Positions 12,408 through 23,165 of a DNA stretch of 64,000 bases are shown piece after piece; within the stretch, counting starts at the first letter, position 1, and every line of letters begins with the position of its first letter. The stretch is taken from contig MARA01000006.1 of the NCBI GenBank assembly GCA_001792895.1, positions 1,116,001-1,180,000 on the forward strand, read 5' to 3'. A program made the translations under genes and the position numbers. The notes under the pieces were generated by a model, which was not told the DNA's origin, did no database searches, and worked only from the letters and a program-made list of their open reading frames with translations. The DNA is from Lentinus brumalis. Lineage: Eukaryota > Basidiomycota > Agaricomycetes > Polyporales > Polyporaceae.

Positions 12408-13520
12408 CCGGACATACCCTCCTTTGTCGTCTTTCCGTCATGCTTTCAGTGCCATCGCTTTCCTCCTCGCTATCGTACGACCGCTTGTGTACTGCTGTCA
12501 TCTACATCTCTGCTACTTATCTAGGATCCTTGGGAACATCGTTACGTTTGCATACCCTGCCTCAGGCTGTTATCCCTGCGCTGGCTTGGTGATGACCGCT
12601 CTGAAGCGCTGATCCCAAAGCTCAGCCTTCTGTCTGGCGGCGGAGGACAGCGCGACATGCGCCGTCGCCCCAAACGCCCTCTGGGCGGCTACCGCTATCA
12701 TGGGTACACGTGCGTGCGAAAACCACCCCGGCGGCGGCCGGCGTACCGGCGTCGGTTGCAGTACTGCAGAACCGGCGCAATATTGTGCGTCGTACGCCGC
12801 ATCGCAGTAACTTAACGATGTCGACAATCATGCTCAGCTTCCCGGGAGAGAACAATGCATGAGGGCACCTGCCAGTGGGCTTGAGCCAAGCTCGAGGAAG
12901 GGGGGTTAAGTGCCATTCCGGTGGTTATGCCAGCGAGGACAATGCAGCGGATCGGCCGTTATTGCGAGTACAAGGGTGCGGACGCGCAGGGCAGGTCTAA
13001 TACATACGCATCAGGTTATGCACCCGTACTCATTCTTATTGGCCTCTACTTCATCGATGCGTCGTGGCACATGTATGTGTCAGATTGTGCGGCACGTGTG
13101 CATCTCACTGAAGTCCCTCCCAGGCGACGATCTGGCCAGTGCAATAGGCAATTCTTACCGAATCTTTGCGCCCAGTGCACAGGAGTTTCATGCATTCGCA
13201 CCCCTGATCACCTCTGGCGACCTGGATACAAGCAGTGATATTGTACTGTCTCTAACCGCTAGCATGCGCTTGCCGCGAATAGAACAGACGACAGCTCATA
13301 GGGACGACTTTGTTCCTGACCGGGCAAATTCGTTCTCATTTAGTGGGGTTAGTGCCACGCATCTGATGCGCTGACAGGCCCAGAAGGCGTTCTGAGTGTG
13401 GCGCTGCCGCCGCGGTCACTTGGGCTGCAAGGCTAGGTAAGACGAGAGCGATTCGACAGCAATTACACAACACGATAGATACTACATCCGGAGAGGATAC
13501 ATGCATACTGAAGGTCCGAG
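12408..13520. other. Intergenic stretch between K3 and P4 3' ends
   Basis: The longest open frame (12910-13374, plus) begins with GTG and has low-complexity composition without a known domain. Nothing here could be supported as a gene. It lies between two convergent module ends. Confidence 0.4.
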
Positions 13521-14626
13521 TCAAATAATGGGCAGGGACGCAACACGACGGAGGCCTCGAGGATGCTGCTCCTCGACCCACACCGTCGCCTTGAGTATGG
13601 CCATTGCTATCGATTCCCCGGTAGCAGGGGCCGCATCCGGCGGCTGAGCGTCATCATACTCTTCAATGGTCTCGGGTTCCTGAGCGACAGATGATGTGGC
13701 CGCTTTCGGAGTGTCGGTGCCGCCATCAGCGAAGGGGTCTTGAGAGTCTGATGAACAGATCAGTCCCGCTTTCGACATAGTCATGCGAATTTCCACTCAC
13801 CAGTGATTAGTGGGAGCATAGTAGGTCCGCAAGCAGGCGTCCTTGACTCTATTATGACCTTGTTCCGCAAAGGTGAGGGTCTCCTGCTCCCGAACGAAGT
13901 AGCACTTCGTGGAGGACTAGTAGGTGCTGTTCATCCGTGAGCGGCGGACGGGGAGCGACGACTATGCGGTGACTCACCAGAATTCTTTGCGGCAACCGAC
14001 AGGATGCCGAGTTTACGTACCAGAAATTGTGCCTTCGCTTGCTGCGACGAGTTCTGCGGCACAGTAGGTATCCGTACAAGCTGGAGTAAGAATGAAAGGA
14101 CGAGACTCACCTCAGCATCCACCATGAAAGTGCGCACGTCTCGTTTCCAGTCTCTACATTCCTCCAGATCGAGACGTTGTCGGATTTCCGCAAGATCGTG
14201 CACGAAGCTGGGCAGGAGCGTCAGCATGAGATATTGAACGAGATAAGATATCACTGACATTGCGCTACTTTGCACGAGCTCGACGACTTCTTTCTTATCC
14301 CTCCAGTCGACGAAGTTCTCGACGACAAATTGTATATCCGCAAACCCCTTCTCCCAGTACTTCAGACCTCGATAGATATGGTGTTGTGGGTATCTTCTCC
14401 GGAGGGGGCCCAGCCAACGGCTGACAGGGCGAGCTACGCTACTTGCTGAAAGGACTACCTTTTGAACAGTCTCGAAGCTGTCCTGTGGGTTGATTGTCGC
14501 GACTGTCGGCTCAATCTGCGCAGCAGAAATGAGGGGAGTCGTGGTGGATGATGCAGAGGGAGCAATCTCAGAAGGGGCCTGCTGAGTGCTAACGCGTGAG
14601 GAGAGAAGAGAGATGCGGCGAGGCAT
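13521..14626 (-). CDS. P4: partner-family protein paired with K4, longest member
   Basis: Unrecognised partner family. Exons: 14626-14259, 14207-14111, 14053-13978, 13926-13801 and 13747-13521; 894 nt (297 aa). Exon phases after the first are 2,0,1,1, as in the other partners, but the family's first phase-0 intron is missing. The N-terminal 75 residues are a Ser/Thr/Pro-rich extension running straight into the core RWLGPLRRRYPQHHIYRGL. The C-terminal part has VIIESRTPACGP, an acidic middle (EPETIEEYDDAQ), and an unusual basic end (EEQHPRGLRRVASLPII) unlike the AA ends of P1, P2 and P5. The longer frame upstream begins with TTG, so I start at the ATG of MPRRIS. Divergent from K4 by 509 bp. Confidence 0.6.
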
Positions 14627-14964
14627 GGGGAAAGGAAACAAGCAGCAGCTGGCAACAACGGAGGGACTTTGCTAACAGGGCCAGTGGTTAGCTCACGCTG
14701 GTTGCGCGCATGGTCAGTTCATATACTTCAGTCAAGACGTAATATGAATGCGCCTCGGAGGTTTACAGAACAAAAGTTGCCTGAGCAGGCAGTTCGGACG
14801 GGCGTAGCGACGACGAAGAGGAAGCCATGGCGACGGAGGGTATCCATCTGTGCTGATAGCACTGGGCAGTAGCATGAGTACTTTGCCGACCCACTTGTGC
14901 ACAGAACCTGGTTGGCGGCGTATCTGGACTCGGAAATGGTTCAAGGCAACGAGCGGCAAAGCGT

Positions 14965-14978
14965 GACGTGACGTGGGA
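14965..14978 (-). promoter_or_regulatory. CACGT-type element in the P4/K4 divergent promoter
   Basis: GACGTGACGTGGGA on the plus strand, the exact reverse complement of the K1 and K2 sites. Because K4 points the other way, its orientation relative to the kinase is the same. It lies about 158 bp upstream of the K4 start. Confidence 0.5.
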
Positions 14979-15135
14979 GTCCCTCACACGTGGTCATCGC
15001 CCTGCGCGCTCGCGCACGCGGCACAACGAGCGCGACGCTCCGCCTGTTCTGATCCATGACTATTGTCTTCGACCTCATCCCTTCCTCCCCGACACCCTCG
15101 CCTCCCCCAAGTTTGCGTCCTTGAGCTTGACGTAA

Positions 15136-16439
15136 ATGGATACCCGGGAGGAGCCAGGTGTGCTCACAGATGGCGAGACATACTGGCGGGAACGGTACGA
15201 ATGGCTCAAACATACTGGTTATACCCTCCGACCGCGTTACGACCCCAAGTGGGAACCTTCGTGGAAACATACCGGGAAATCTCGCTTTCAAGCTGAAGAT
15301 GGCATCCGCGCGAAGGTCGGGGCCCCCTTCTCTGCTCGACGCCTCTGTGCTCACTGACACGCCCTTGCAGACATCTAAGGTCTTGGACGCTGTCAGAGCC
15401 AAGGATGGGCAGATAGTGGTCATTAAACATGAGTCGAAGTCGATACACCCCCATGAGTGCGACATTGCTGTCTTTCTCTCCTCTCCTCCGCTCTCGACCG
15501 ACCCTCGAAATCACTGCTGTCCCATCCTCGAGATTATCGACGATCCCTACGATGCAGACGAGTGTCTGATGGTTATGCCTCTCCTGCGGAAGTATAATGA
15601 CCCGAAATTTGCCACCGTCGGCGAAGCTGTGGAATTCTTTCGTCAGGCATTTGAGGTTGGCACTTGCTTTCATTCCTGGTCGTCCATCGAGTGCACTTAC
15701 ACCTCCTCCAGGGCGTCCAGTTCATGCATGAGCATCACGTCGCTCACCGGTTCGTCTGCGCGTATTCTGTCTGAACCATGCATTCATCTTCTTTAGTGAC
15801 ATATCGCGGCTGAATATCATGATGGACCCCAAGCCAATTCTACCAGAGCTGTTCCATCCACAGCGACCATGGCGCATGCTCGACGGTAGGAGAGAAGTAC
15901 GGCCCTACACGCGTACCGCACGTCCTGTCAAGTACTACTTTATGGACTTCGGGTTGTCCAGGCGTTATAGCCCGGAGGAGACCAATCCGCTCGAAGAACC
16001 TATCATAGGCGGCGACAAGACAGTCCCGGAGTTCCAGAACGATCCCGAGACGCCCCGCAACCCCTTCCACACGGATGTCTACTACATGGGTAACCTCGTA
16101 CGTCGAGACTTCTGCGAGGTGCGTACAACTGTGTTATGGGTATTCGCGTTCGGTGGTGGTCTCACATGTCGTCAGATCTACACGAACTTCAAGTTCATGA
16201 ATTCATTGATTGCGCGCATGGTTCAGGACGAGCCGAGCAAGCGTCCGACAATGGATGAGGTTGTATCGGAGTTCGCGGCTATTAGGGCTAAGCTCTCCTG
16301 CTGGAAGCTGCGCGAGCGGCTGGTCGAGAGACGAGACTCAGTCTTTATGAACGTCCTGAAGGACGTCCACCACGTATCCACCCGTGCTGTTCCGAACCTT
16401 CTTTCCCTCCGCAAACCCATACCCACCCCGTCGCCGTAA
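15136..16439 (+). CDS. K4: kinase-like protein, subfamily A, paired with P4
   Basis: Starts MDTREEPGVLTDGETYWR; the ATG matches the family's start region. N-terminal exon GYTLRPRYDPKWEPSW and EDG; N-lobe IVVIKHES with the lysine; DPRNHCCPILEI; micro-exon GVQFMHEHHVAHR; HRD as CG + T GAC; DISRLNIMMD; YYFMDFGLSRRYS; GGDKTVPEF; DVYYMGNLVRRDF; KRPTMDEV; and a KPIPTPSP end. The long open frame starting at 15158 is a shadow that merges two exons. No frame breaks were found, so it is predicted intact. Its 3' end faces K5 across about 590 bp. Confidence 0.8.
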
Positions 16440-17032
16440 CTCCTTCCCCTTCATTTCTGTCCTTGGATTGTTCTGCTACCTAGTCTCTCGGATGCGGTCT
16501 GCGGTCTGTGTTCCGAGTCGCTGCTTTGCTTTGCTGTCGCACGTTATCTACCTCCGCATCTGCTGTCCGAATACTTGCATATTAGTCACGTCTACATTTA
16601 TCCATGTGTCCTACGTACCGCCTCATCCGGTTCAACTTCTCCCCACAGCAGTCCAGCCGCGTCATGCTGAGCGGTTTGCATGATACGGAGCTCCTCGCGG
16701 TGATTACTGAAGACCCATCAACGCGACAGCGGAAGTCTGCGAGCCAAACAACACCGCACTCAGGCACGAGCCAAGGCTCGCAAACAGAACCCAGCTTGTC
16801 TCGGTCGCGCATCTCTTATATACACGCAATAAGGGTGACGATGAGTGTACTCAGTACAGTAGTATAATGATACAACGAAGTGGCCGTAGTGGGCGTATGA
16901 GTGTATGGTATCCGAATAAACTTTACAAAAGCTGTTGCCAGTTGGGCGACGACATAAGCAGAACTAGTCAGTGGACACGGGTCCTGTTCGTGAGCAGGGA
17001 CAAGGTATCGTTTGAGGAGAAGGTATGTTCAG
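16440..17032. other. Intergenic stretch between convergent K4 and K5
   Basis: A terminator/3'-UTR interval shared by two convergent kinases. No conserved frame, repeat or RNA gene seen. Confidence 0.4.
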
Positions 17033-18383
17033 CTACTCAGGTGCCGGACCGTAGGAATGCGAACACTCTGCCTTAGGCGTAGGGAGGGGTGAATTGGATG
17101 CGAGCAGGTCGGGAATGGTGCGCGAGGTGACATGATGCACACCCTTCAAGAAGTTCATGAATGCCCCGTCTTTCCGCTCCACTAGCCGCTGACGGAGTCG
17201 GCAACTAAGCTTCGGCACGATCCTGTAGAACTCCGAGACGACCTCCTTTATTGTAGGCCGCTTCTCAGGGTCCTCGCTGCACATGCGCGCAACCAAAGGG
17301 TCCATGAACGCAAGATTCTTAAATACCTGGAGAAGAGTCAATGACTCATTAGCATTCAGCGCGGGTGACATGCGAGTCTTCACTTACCTGGAGAAAATCC
17401 TCCCTGATCAAGTTGCCTAGGTTATAGACGTCCACGCGGAAAGGGTTACAAGGAGAATGAGGGTCCTTGTTGTACTCCGGCACCGTCCTGTCGCCGCCGA
17501 AGATCGGTACTGCAAGTGGATTCGTGTCCTCCGGATCGAATCGTCTCGAAAGACCGAAGTCTGTCCAGTAGTATTTGACGGGTCGAGCTGTGCGCGAGTA
17601 CGGGTGGACGTGGCCCTTGAAGTCCCTGGTCTTCAATTGCACAGCTGGATGGTACAGGTTGGGAAACAAGGGTTTCGGGTCCATCATGACATTGAGCGTC
17701 ATGATATCTCTGAACAAAGTATCAGCGCACGGGTGAAGAATATCGCACTGCATGACGCACCTATGTGCGACGTGATGGTCGTGCATGAACTGTAATCCCT
17801 GGTATCTGATCAGAATCGCGGCCAGCATGTAGATTGGTGACTCATACCTCGAGTGCTTGCCGAAAAAATTCAACAGCCTCTCCGACGGTACTGAACTTCG
17901 GGTCATTGTACTGCCTGAGAAATGACATTACGACGAGTTGAATGTCGGGATCGCGCGGGTCCTGTAGCACGTCGAGAATAGGGCAGCAGTGATTTCGAGG
18001 GTCGTCAGACAGCGGGGAGGAAGTTAGGTAGCGTCCAATGTCCACTTCGTACGGATGGACAGACTTCGGAATTTGCTTGATCACGACCACTCTTCCGTCA
18101 CTCGTCCGAACGGCGTCGATGAGCTGGGTGTGCTTGGGGCATGTGAGCGATACTCGCGCGTTTCGTCAATGTAAGCGGGACGTACAAGAAGCGCTACCCC
18201 GTCCTCGCATGAGATGATGAGCTTGTTGGTTCCCTTCCAAGACGGGACCCATTCCGGATGGTAGCGTGGACGTAGCTCATAACCCGACTGTCGTAGCCAG
18301 TCGTGTCTTTCTCGCCAGAATATCTCCCCTTCGGTCAGGAGTCCTCTCTCGGAGCGTTTGGAGCGTGACGGGTTTGAAACCAT
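17033..18383 (-). CDS. K5: kinase-like protein, subfamily A, paired with P5
   Basis: Starts MVSNPSRSKRSERGLLTEG. Order of motifs: FWRERHDWLRQSGYELRPRY and SWKGTNK; VVVIKQ lysine; DPRNHCCPILDV; VVMSFLRQY hinge; micro-exon GLQFMHDHHVAHR, where the Arg codon is AG|A rather than CG|N; DIMTLNVMMD; YYWTDFGLSRRFD; GGDRTVPEY; DVYNLGNLIRED; and KRPTIKEV. The C-terminus reads SPLPTPKA and then continues 11 more residues (ECSHSYGPAPE) because the stop codon used by its relatives is absent. Divergent from P5 by 490 bp, using the ATG I propose for P5. Confidence 0.8.
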
Positions 18384-18496
18384 GCAGTTGTAAGGCGTTT
18401 GCGGAGAGCTGAGCAGGGGCGGGCGGAAGGGGGCGTAGGTGCAACATGAAGCGCGGTCTGTTCGGCATCACTTGTGGGCGCTCAGAACCACAATAC

Positions 18497-18541
18497 CTCC
18501 CACGTGGCACAACAAAGGCACCGCCGTCACGTCACGTCACG
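18497..18541 (+). promoter_or_regulatory. CACGT-type elements in the K5/P5 divergent promoter
   Basis: Two blocks: CTCCCACGTGGCAC at 18497-18510 (a palindromic CACGTG core, about 114 bp upstream of K5), and CGTCACGTCACGTCACG at 18525-18541, three overlapping TCACG repeats. They resemble the sites of K1, K2 and K4 but are not identical. Confidence 0.4.
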
Positions 18542-18873
18542 CCGACTTCTGCTTGCCTTCAGCCACCTCCAGGCATCTGTGAGACCAGGCGCAACGCTGC
18601 CAGCGCGCCGGCTCCTTGAGTCGGCAACCTCACGCACTCTATGAGCGATCTATCTCAGGCAGCTTTTGTTCTTCGGACGGCTCCGTCCGCGTTTACGTCT
18701 ACGATGTACAGGATGGCCTGAACAAACCTCTGAAGTACCAGGCCCACGAGAGCTCGCAGTCTCTGCGCTGGCGAACGACGTTCGTTGTACCTTTTTGCAC
18801 CTCTCTGGTCCTAGACCCCTTGCGCGGACGCAGGCTGCGCCGAGTCCGTCGTAAGTACTTCAAGCTCACGTGC

Positions 18874-19812
18874 ATGCAAGCTTCATTGGTACGCGGTGTA
18901 GTCCCGAGGCTCGACACAATGGTGGAGTCTGATGTAGAACCTGCAGGTGTCGAGCACTCAGCCTGAGGCTGAGCTCCCCGTTGGCCGCCTGCCCAAGCCA
19001 CCCCATAAATTCCTCGGGCCTCTCAAGCACTTCACCGCGAACTATCAACTTTACGCCGCTCAACAATACCATGAGGAGGGTCAGGATCTTGTGAAGGGAC
19101 TTGGGGAGGAACATCCTGGATGGAAGGAGAAGCCGCAGTTCCGCATGTTAGTAACCAATGGCAACATGTACGTGGACTTCCGTGTAAGCTCTCGAAGTTT
19201 TACTGAAGGGTCCTTGCGATCATATCACTCCAGGGTAGCATCGTATCTCGAAGATGCGTTCGATCAACGCAAATGGGACCGCGAGAAGAACCGCATAATC
19301 AAGCACGAAGCTCGCAAGTATCGTACGTCCGCATATGTGAGAAGTTCGCCAGGTCTGTTCGGACTATGGTCTCTGATTTCCCGTGTCCGCAGCGGTCATC
19401 GAAGACCGCAGAACGGGAGTACGTCAACGATATGGTGCCCAGATTGTCAGAGACAGGTGAGCACAAGTCTGTTTCGACTTGCAATCTCTCTCTTCGTGCC
19501 GCTCACCGCTATGAGTAGATGACGATGAACAGCACGACGTTTCGGGTCCTCCGAGCTCAGGCATTGGTCCACGGTTGAATGCTCCATTGATCGAATCGAG
19601 GGCTCCAGTGCCACCCTGTTCTACCGATTGTGCGTAGAATGGTGTCTTTCACACGGACGGGCTGATCATGTTGCGTCCAATCAGACTCCTCTGTCTTCTC
19701 TTCTGCAACATCTTCCATCCTCAGTTCGACGTCGACCGCGCCAGATCCTGAGGACAGCTCCTCTGTCCATCCGCTGTTGGACATGCCAGATCCCCTCTCC
19801 GTCCCCGCGTGA
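18874..19812 (+). CDS. P5: partner-family protein paired with K5
   Basis: Unrecognised partner family. Exons: 18874-18888, 18947-19167, 19234-19336, 19393-19456, 19519-19629 and 19685-19812; 642 nt (213 aa), phases 0,2,0,1,1. The start is the least certain part: the five-codon first exon MQASL is chosen because it gives a phase-0 intron of 58 nt like its relatives. The core reads KFLGPLKHFTANYQLYAAQQ then WKEKPQF. Exon 3 is rich in Arg/Lys. The C-terminal half has PLIESRAPVPP and ends LSVPA. Exon 3 (103 nt) and exon 5 (111 nt) have the same lengths as in P3. Confidence 0.6.
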
Positions 19813-20148
19813 CTGTTTCAAGTGTTCCTTCTCGACTGCGTTGTATCTCATATGTGGACGCTCGGACTCGCAATACTGTTGTTCATCTGTACGCGGCGAC
19901 TGCAAGGGGATTGGCCCGACTTGCATGGCTCTCGAGGCGTATCACTGTCTTCTCGTCACTCGCTCGGAAGAAGCCCTTATGGACGCAACGGATTGCAATG
20001 CTATACGCCTGTTCTAGCACCTCGAGCCCGTTGGTTGATGTCTTCGTAGAAGAGCGAGCGACTTGCACCCGGGTCTCGTGCTGCGACATGCTCGGTTGAC
20101 GAGCGGTGGCTTTGCACGCGCGACCAGCGTGGCGCCCAAACGATTCTG
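19813..20148. other. Intergenic stretch between P5 and K8
   Basis: No conserved reading frame. It contains the 3' flank of P5 and the beginning of the K8 upstream region. Confidence 0.4.
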
Positions 20149-20180
20149 TTCACACGCGCGCCCACAAACCACATCGGGAC
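20149..20180 (+). promoter_or_regulatory. Subfamily-B upstream element of K8
   Basis: TTCACACGCGCGCCCACAAA followed by CC-A-CATCGGGAC. The same block stands upstream of K10 (25029) and K11 (28961), 140-161 bp before the start codon. Confidence 0.5.
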
Positions 20181-20301
20181 AGATCACATCCGCGATCCAA
20201 ACAACTTCCGCTCAGCACGACGACTCGGAGGGGCGGTCCCCTCTTTCTCTGCCACTCCCTCACTTGATTCCTCTTCCCCTCTTTGATGCAATGAACTAAT
20301 T

Positions 20302-21669
20302 GATCGGTCCCCCGCAGAAAGAGGATCCCCACAAAGACCACCCTCTGTATTGGAGGAATACTAAAGGCGGTCTCTTCGAGGAGGACTTCTTCTGGAGGGA
20401 ACACCAGAAGTGGCTTGCGCATGCAGGGTACATGCTACGACCCCGTTACCGAGAAGACTGGGAGCCGTCATGGTTGAAGTCGGGCAAAGCGAATTACCAA
20501 TGCGAAGACGGGAAATCCATACTGGTGAGCAACATTGGACTCCTGCTTTCCGGATGTGCTCACATCGTACTGCTATAGCGTGGCTCCATTATGGATGCGA
20601 CCCGGCTGTCCGACGGTCAAGTTGTTACTATCAAGAAAGTTGAGAAGTCTTACACTCCCTGGGAAGAGAACATTATACGCCTTTTCTCTACCGCCCCCCT
20701 CGCGTCTGATCCTCACAATCATGCTGTTCCTCTATATGACGTCCTTCAGTCGCCCTTGGACAACGACGCGACGCTGATAGTCATGCCTCATTTGGTTCGC
20801 ATCCACAAGTACCGGTATGACACGGTCGGAGAGGCCTTAGAGTGTTTCCGTCAGTTGTTCGAGGCAAGCCGACACTCTTCCCTTCGCTCTCGCGCAGTAT
20901 GCTTATGACGCGCCTCCATAGGGTCTCAAATTCATGCACGATAACCTTGTGGCACACTGGTAAGAGAAGTACCACGACACCCTTGCCTCCAACTCCCGTG
21001 ACACCCATCTACAGTGACGTACATCTAGTCAACGTTCTCATGGATCCTACACCGCTGCTATCTGAGATTCCGCATCCTATTCGTTCTGAGCGAAGCTACG
21101 ACTTCAAGCGCAAGGTCAAGCAGCGCACACGCACTGAACATGCGACCAGATACCACTTCATCGACTTCGGACTCTCGTGCAGATTATCTCTAGGAGACGA
21201 TCTGGTTGCGCCTGTGTCCTATGGAGGCGACAAGTCCGTTCCGGAGTATAAGGACCCCAAGCGTAGTGTGTCTAATCCATTCGCGATCGACGTGTACTGC
21301 CTCGGCAACATGTTAAGAGAGTGGTTCATGGACGTATGTCCTCGCCTCTCTTCCATTGCCCCGCGTGCTGACTGTCTACCGCAGAAGAGCCGCAGTCTGG
21401 AGTTCATGAGACCTCTCATCGATGAGATGACGCTAAAGGTCCCAGAGGAGCGGCCGACGATGGACGAGGCTTTCCAGCGCTTTGAAGAGCTGCGTTTGTC
21501 TCTCTCCCAGTGGACGCTACGGTCACGCTTCGTGTACCGGAACGAGTTCTTCGTCGGCAGGATGTACCGCGCTTGTCGCCATGTCATTCGCACGGCCAAG
21601 TACCTCCACCGTGGCCTTCCTGCACTACCTACACCCTCTCCTTCACCTCCCCGCACACTGTTCTCATGA
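20302..21669 (+). CDS. K8: kinase-like protein, subfamily B, start codon apparently lost
   Basis: The frame corresponding to the K10/K12 start reads TTG-ATC-GGT-CCC-CCG (TTG at 20302) where relatives have ATG, and the two nearby ATGs at 20286 and 20291 run into stops at once. The rest is intact: DPHKDHPLYWRN, GYMLRPRYREDWEPSW, CEDG; VVTIKKVEK; DPHNHAVPLYDV; micro-exon GLKFMHDNLVAH; HCD as CAC TG + T GAC; VNVLMDPTPLL; FIDFGLSCRLS; GGDKSVPEY; DVYCLGNMLREW; ERPTMDEA; ALPTPSP end. Either a spliced upstream exon supplies the start, TTG is used, translation starts at an internal Met, or the gene is dying. Confidence 0.7.
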
Positions 21670-23165
21670 CACGGGGGCCCCGGCGAACCTTCAGCGACCC
21701 GTTCGCTAACTCGTTGTTTGTCTTAGCTCTTGTCTTCGTTGTTATCGTGACAAATTTTATCTCAGATGCCCGTAGAAGACCTTCGGACGACGTTGACAGA
21801 TACTATCATCGCACAACGGCCTAGCGAGGGAATTGAGCTGTATGCACCTCGTTGCTATCCTCGCTGGACGGGAGCGTGATTATTGTTCAGCGGATGCTGT
21901 TCGACGCGCTGTAAGTGCGCTCATACCTTCTAGGTCAGAGAATTCGGACTAACGGAAACATCTAAAGGATCAGAGGACTTAAGAATGTCTCGCTTAACCA
22001 CGGGCTGTGCTGCCCTTGTGAACGTCCGTGAGAGCCCGCAACAAACCTACGGGACTCGGACTTCGTTCGTTCTCGCGTCTGTCTCACGCACTAACAATAC
22101 CCTCGAGGCGTCGCTCCTGTACGACCGGATGGTGTCGGAGGCTATGATCTTCTCAGATCTTCTCTCGCCGTCGGGGGCGCGCGTAAATTAGACCTCAAGG
22201 CGCGTCGACCGAATGATCTGTGCGCATGAATGACCGCATGCAGTACATTGTTTATCGTGATATATTGTCTGCCCTAGGCAGCCTGAGCCCACGATACGAC
22301 AAGTCGTGATATACGGCATGTCTTTCAGGTACGAAACACCGTTCTTTTGTTCAATGCCCATGGTGTTCCATAGGCGGCTCATGGGTTGCCACCAGCGAAG
22401 CTCAGGTGCTCTCAATCTTTCGCAGAACGTCTTGGTATCCAGTGAGGCTTGCCAGGACAAAACCTTCGTAACATGCATCTTCCAGATCACAGTTCGGAGT
22501 GGTCACCGGCAGTTGCCGGCGTATCGGCGCTCAGCGATTTGCTGTCCATCGCGAGTTCTTCGAGCTCTTGCCTCTAGGCTCTCTCGTTCACTCCTCCGCC
22601 AATAGAAATCTATACTCGGATATCTCTTGTGTGCTCTTCGGAACTACCTGCAGGTTTCGACTCGGAAGCCAACTAGTGCAGATCACTGGCAGTCTCTGAC
22701 CTGCCGCCGCCGCCGCCAACCTCAAGGACCTCCAGTCTAGCCATGCTGGAGGACCCACCGAAGCTGTGTGGATGTGTCTAGTGACGGGCATATGGGGCTC
22801 TGAAGGTTCTGATTATAAAAGCTGCACGAGGAAACTGCAGGTAAGACTCCAATCGATGGACGACCTCTTCTTCTCACCCTGCTGCGTCGAGGCTCACACG
22901 TGAATGAAGATACCAGTATCGAGTCTCTGAACGCTTCTGCCGTCGTTTGCGATGAGAACTTCTTAATAATGATGAGATGTGGCGGCGGATTTTGGGCGGG
23001 CGCCGGGAAATGCGGTAAGTACAATTAGATCCGACGTGAAGTCTCAGTTGTGATGTCGACGTTTTTTCGCCATCCCAAAGCAACTCCCGAGTCCTCACTC
23101 TTACTGCTTCCCTCGTCGGCACCCCTTTTCCCTGTGCTATCCCATCTCGTCCCGATCTACCGCCA
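21670..23165. repeat. 3' flank of K8 with dispersed repeat, and upstream region of K9
   Basis: About 21830-22490 belongs to a dispersed repeat seen again near 26750-26960, 33510-33900 and (inverted) 62140-62470. On the minus strand 22188-22490 can be read as RLWNTMGIEQ..GVSYLKD, similar to readings in the other copies. From 22500 to 23165 I see no gene; the subfamily-B upstream element is absent before K9. Confidence 0.45.

Noticed and set aside
12910..13374. 154-codon frame between K3 and P4
   Set aside because: Starts with GTG, has no motif, and no counterpart in the equivalent flanks of other modules.
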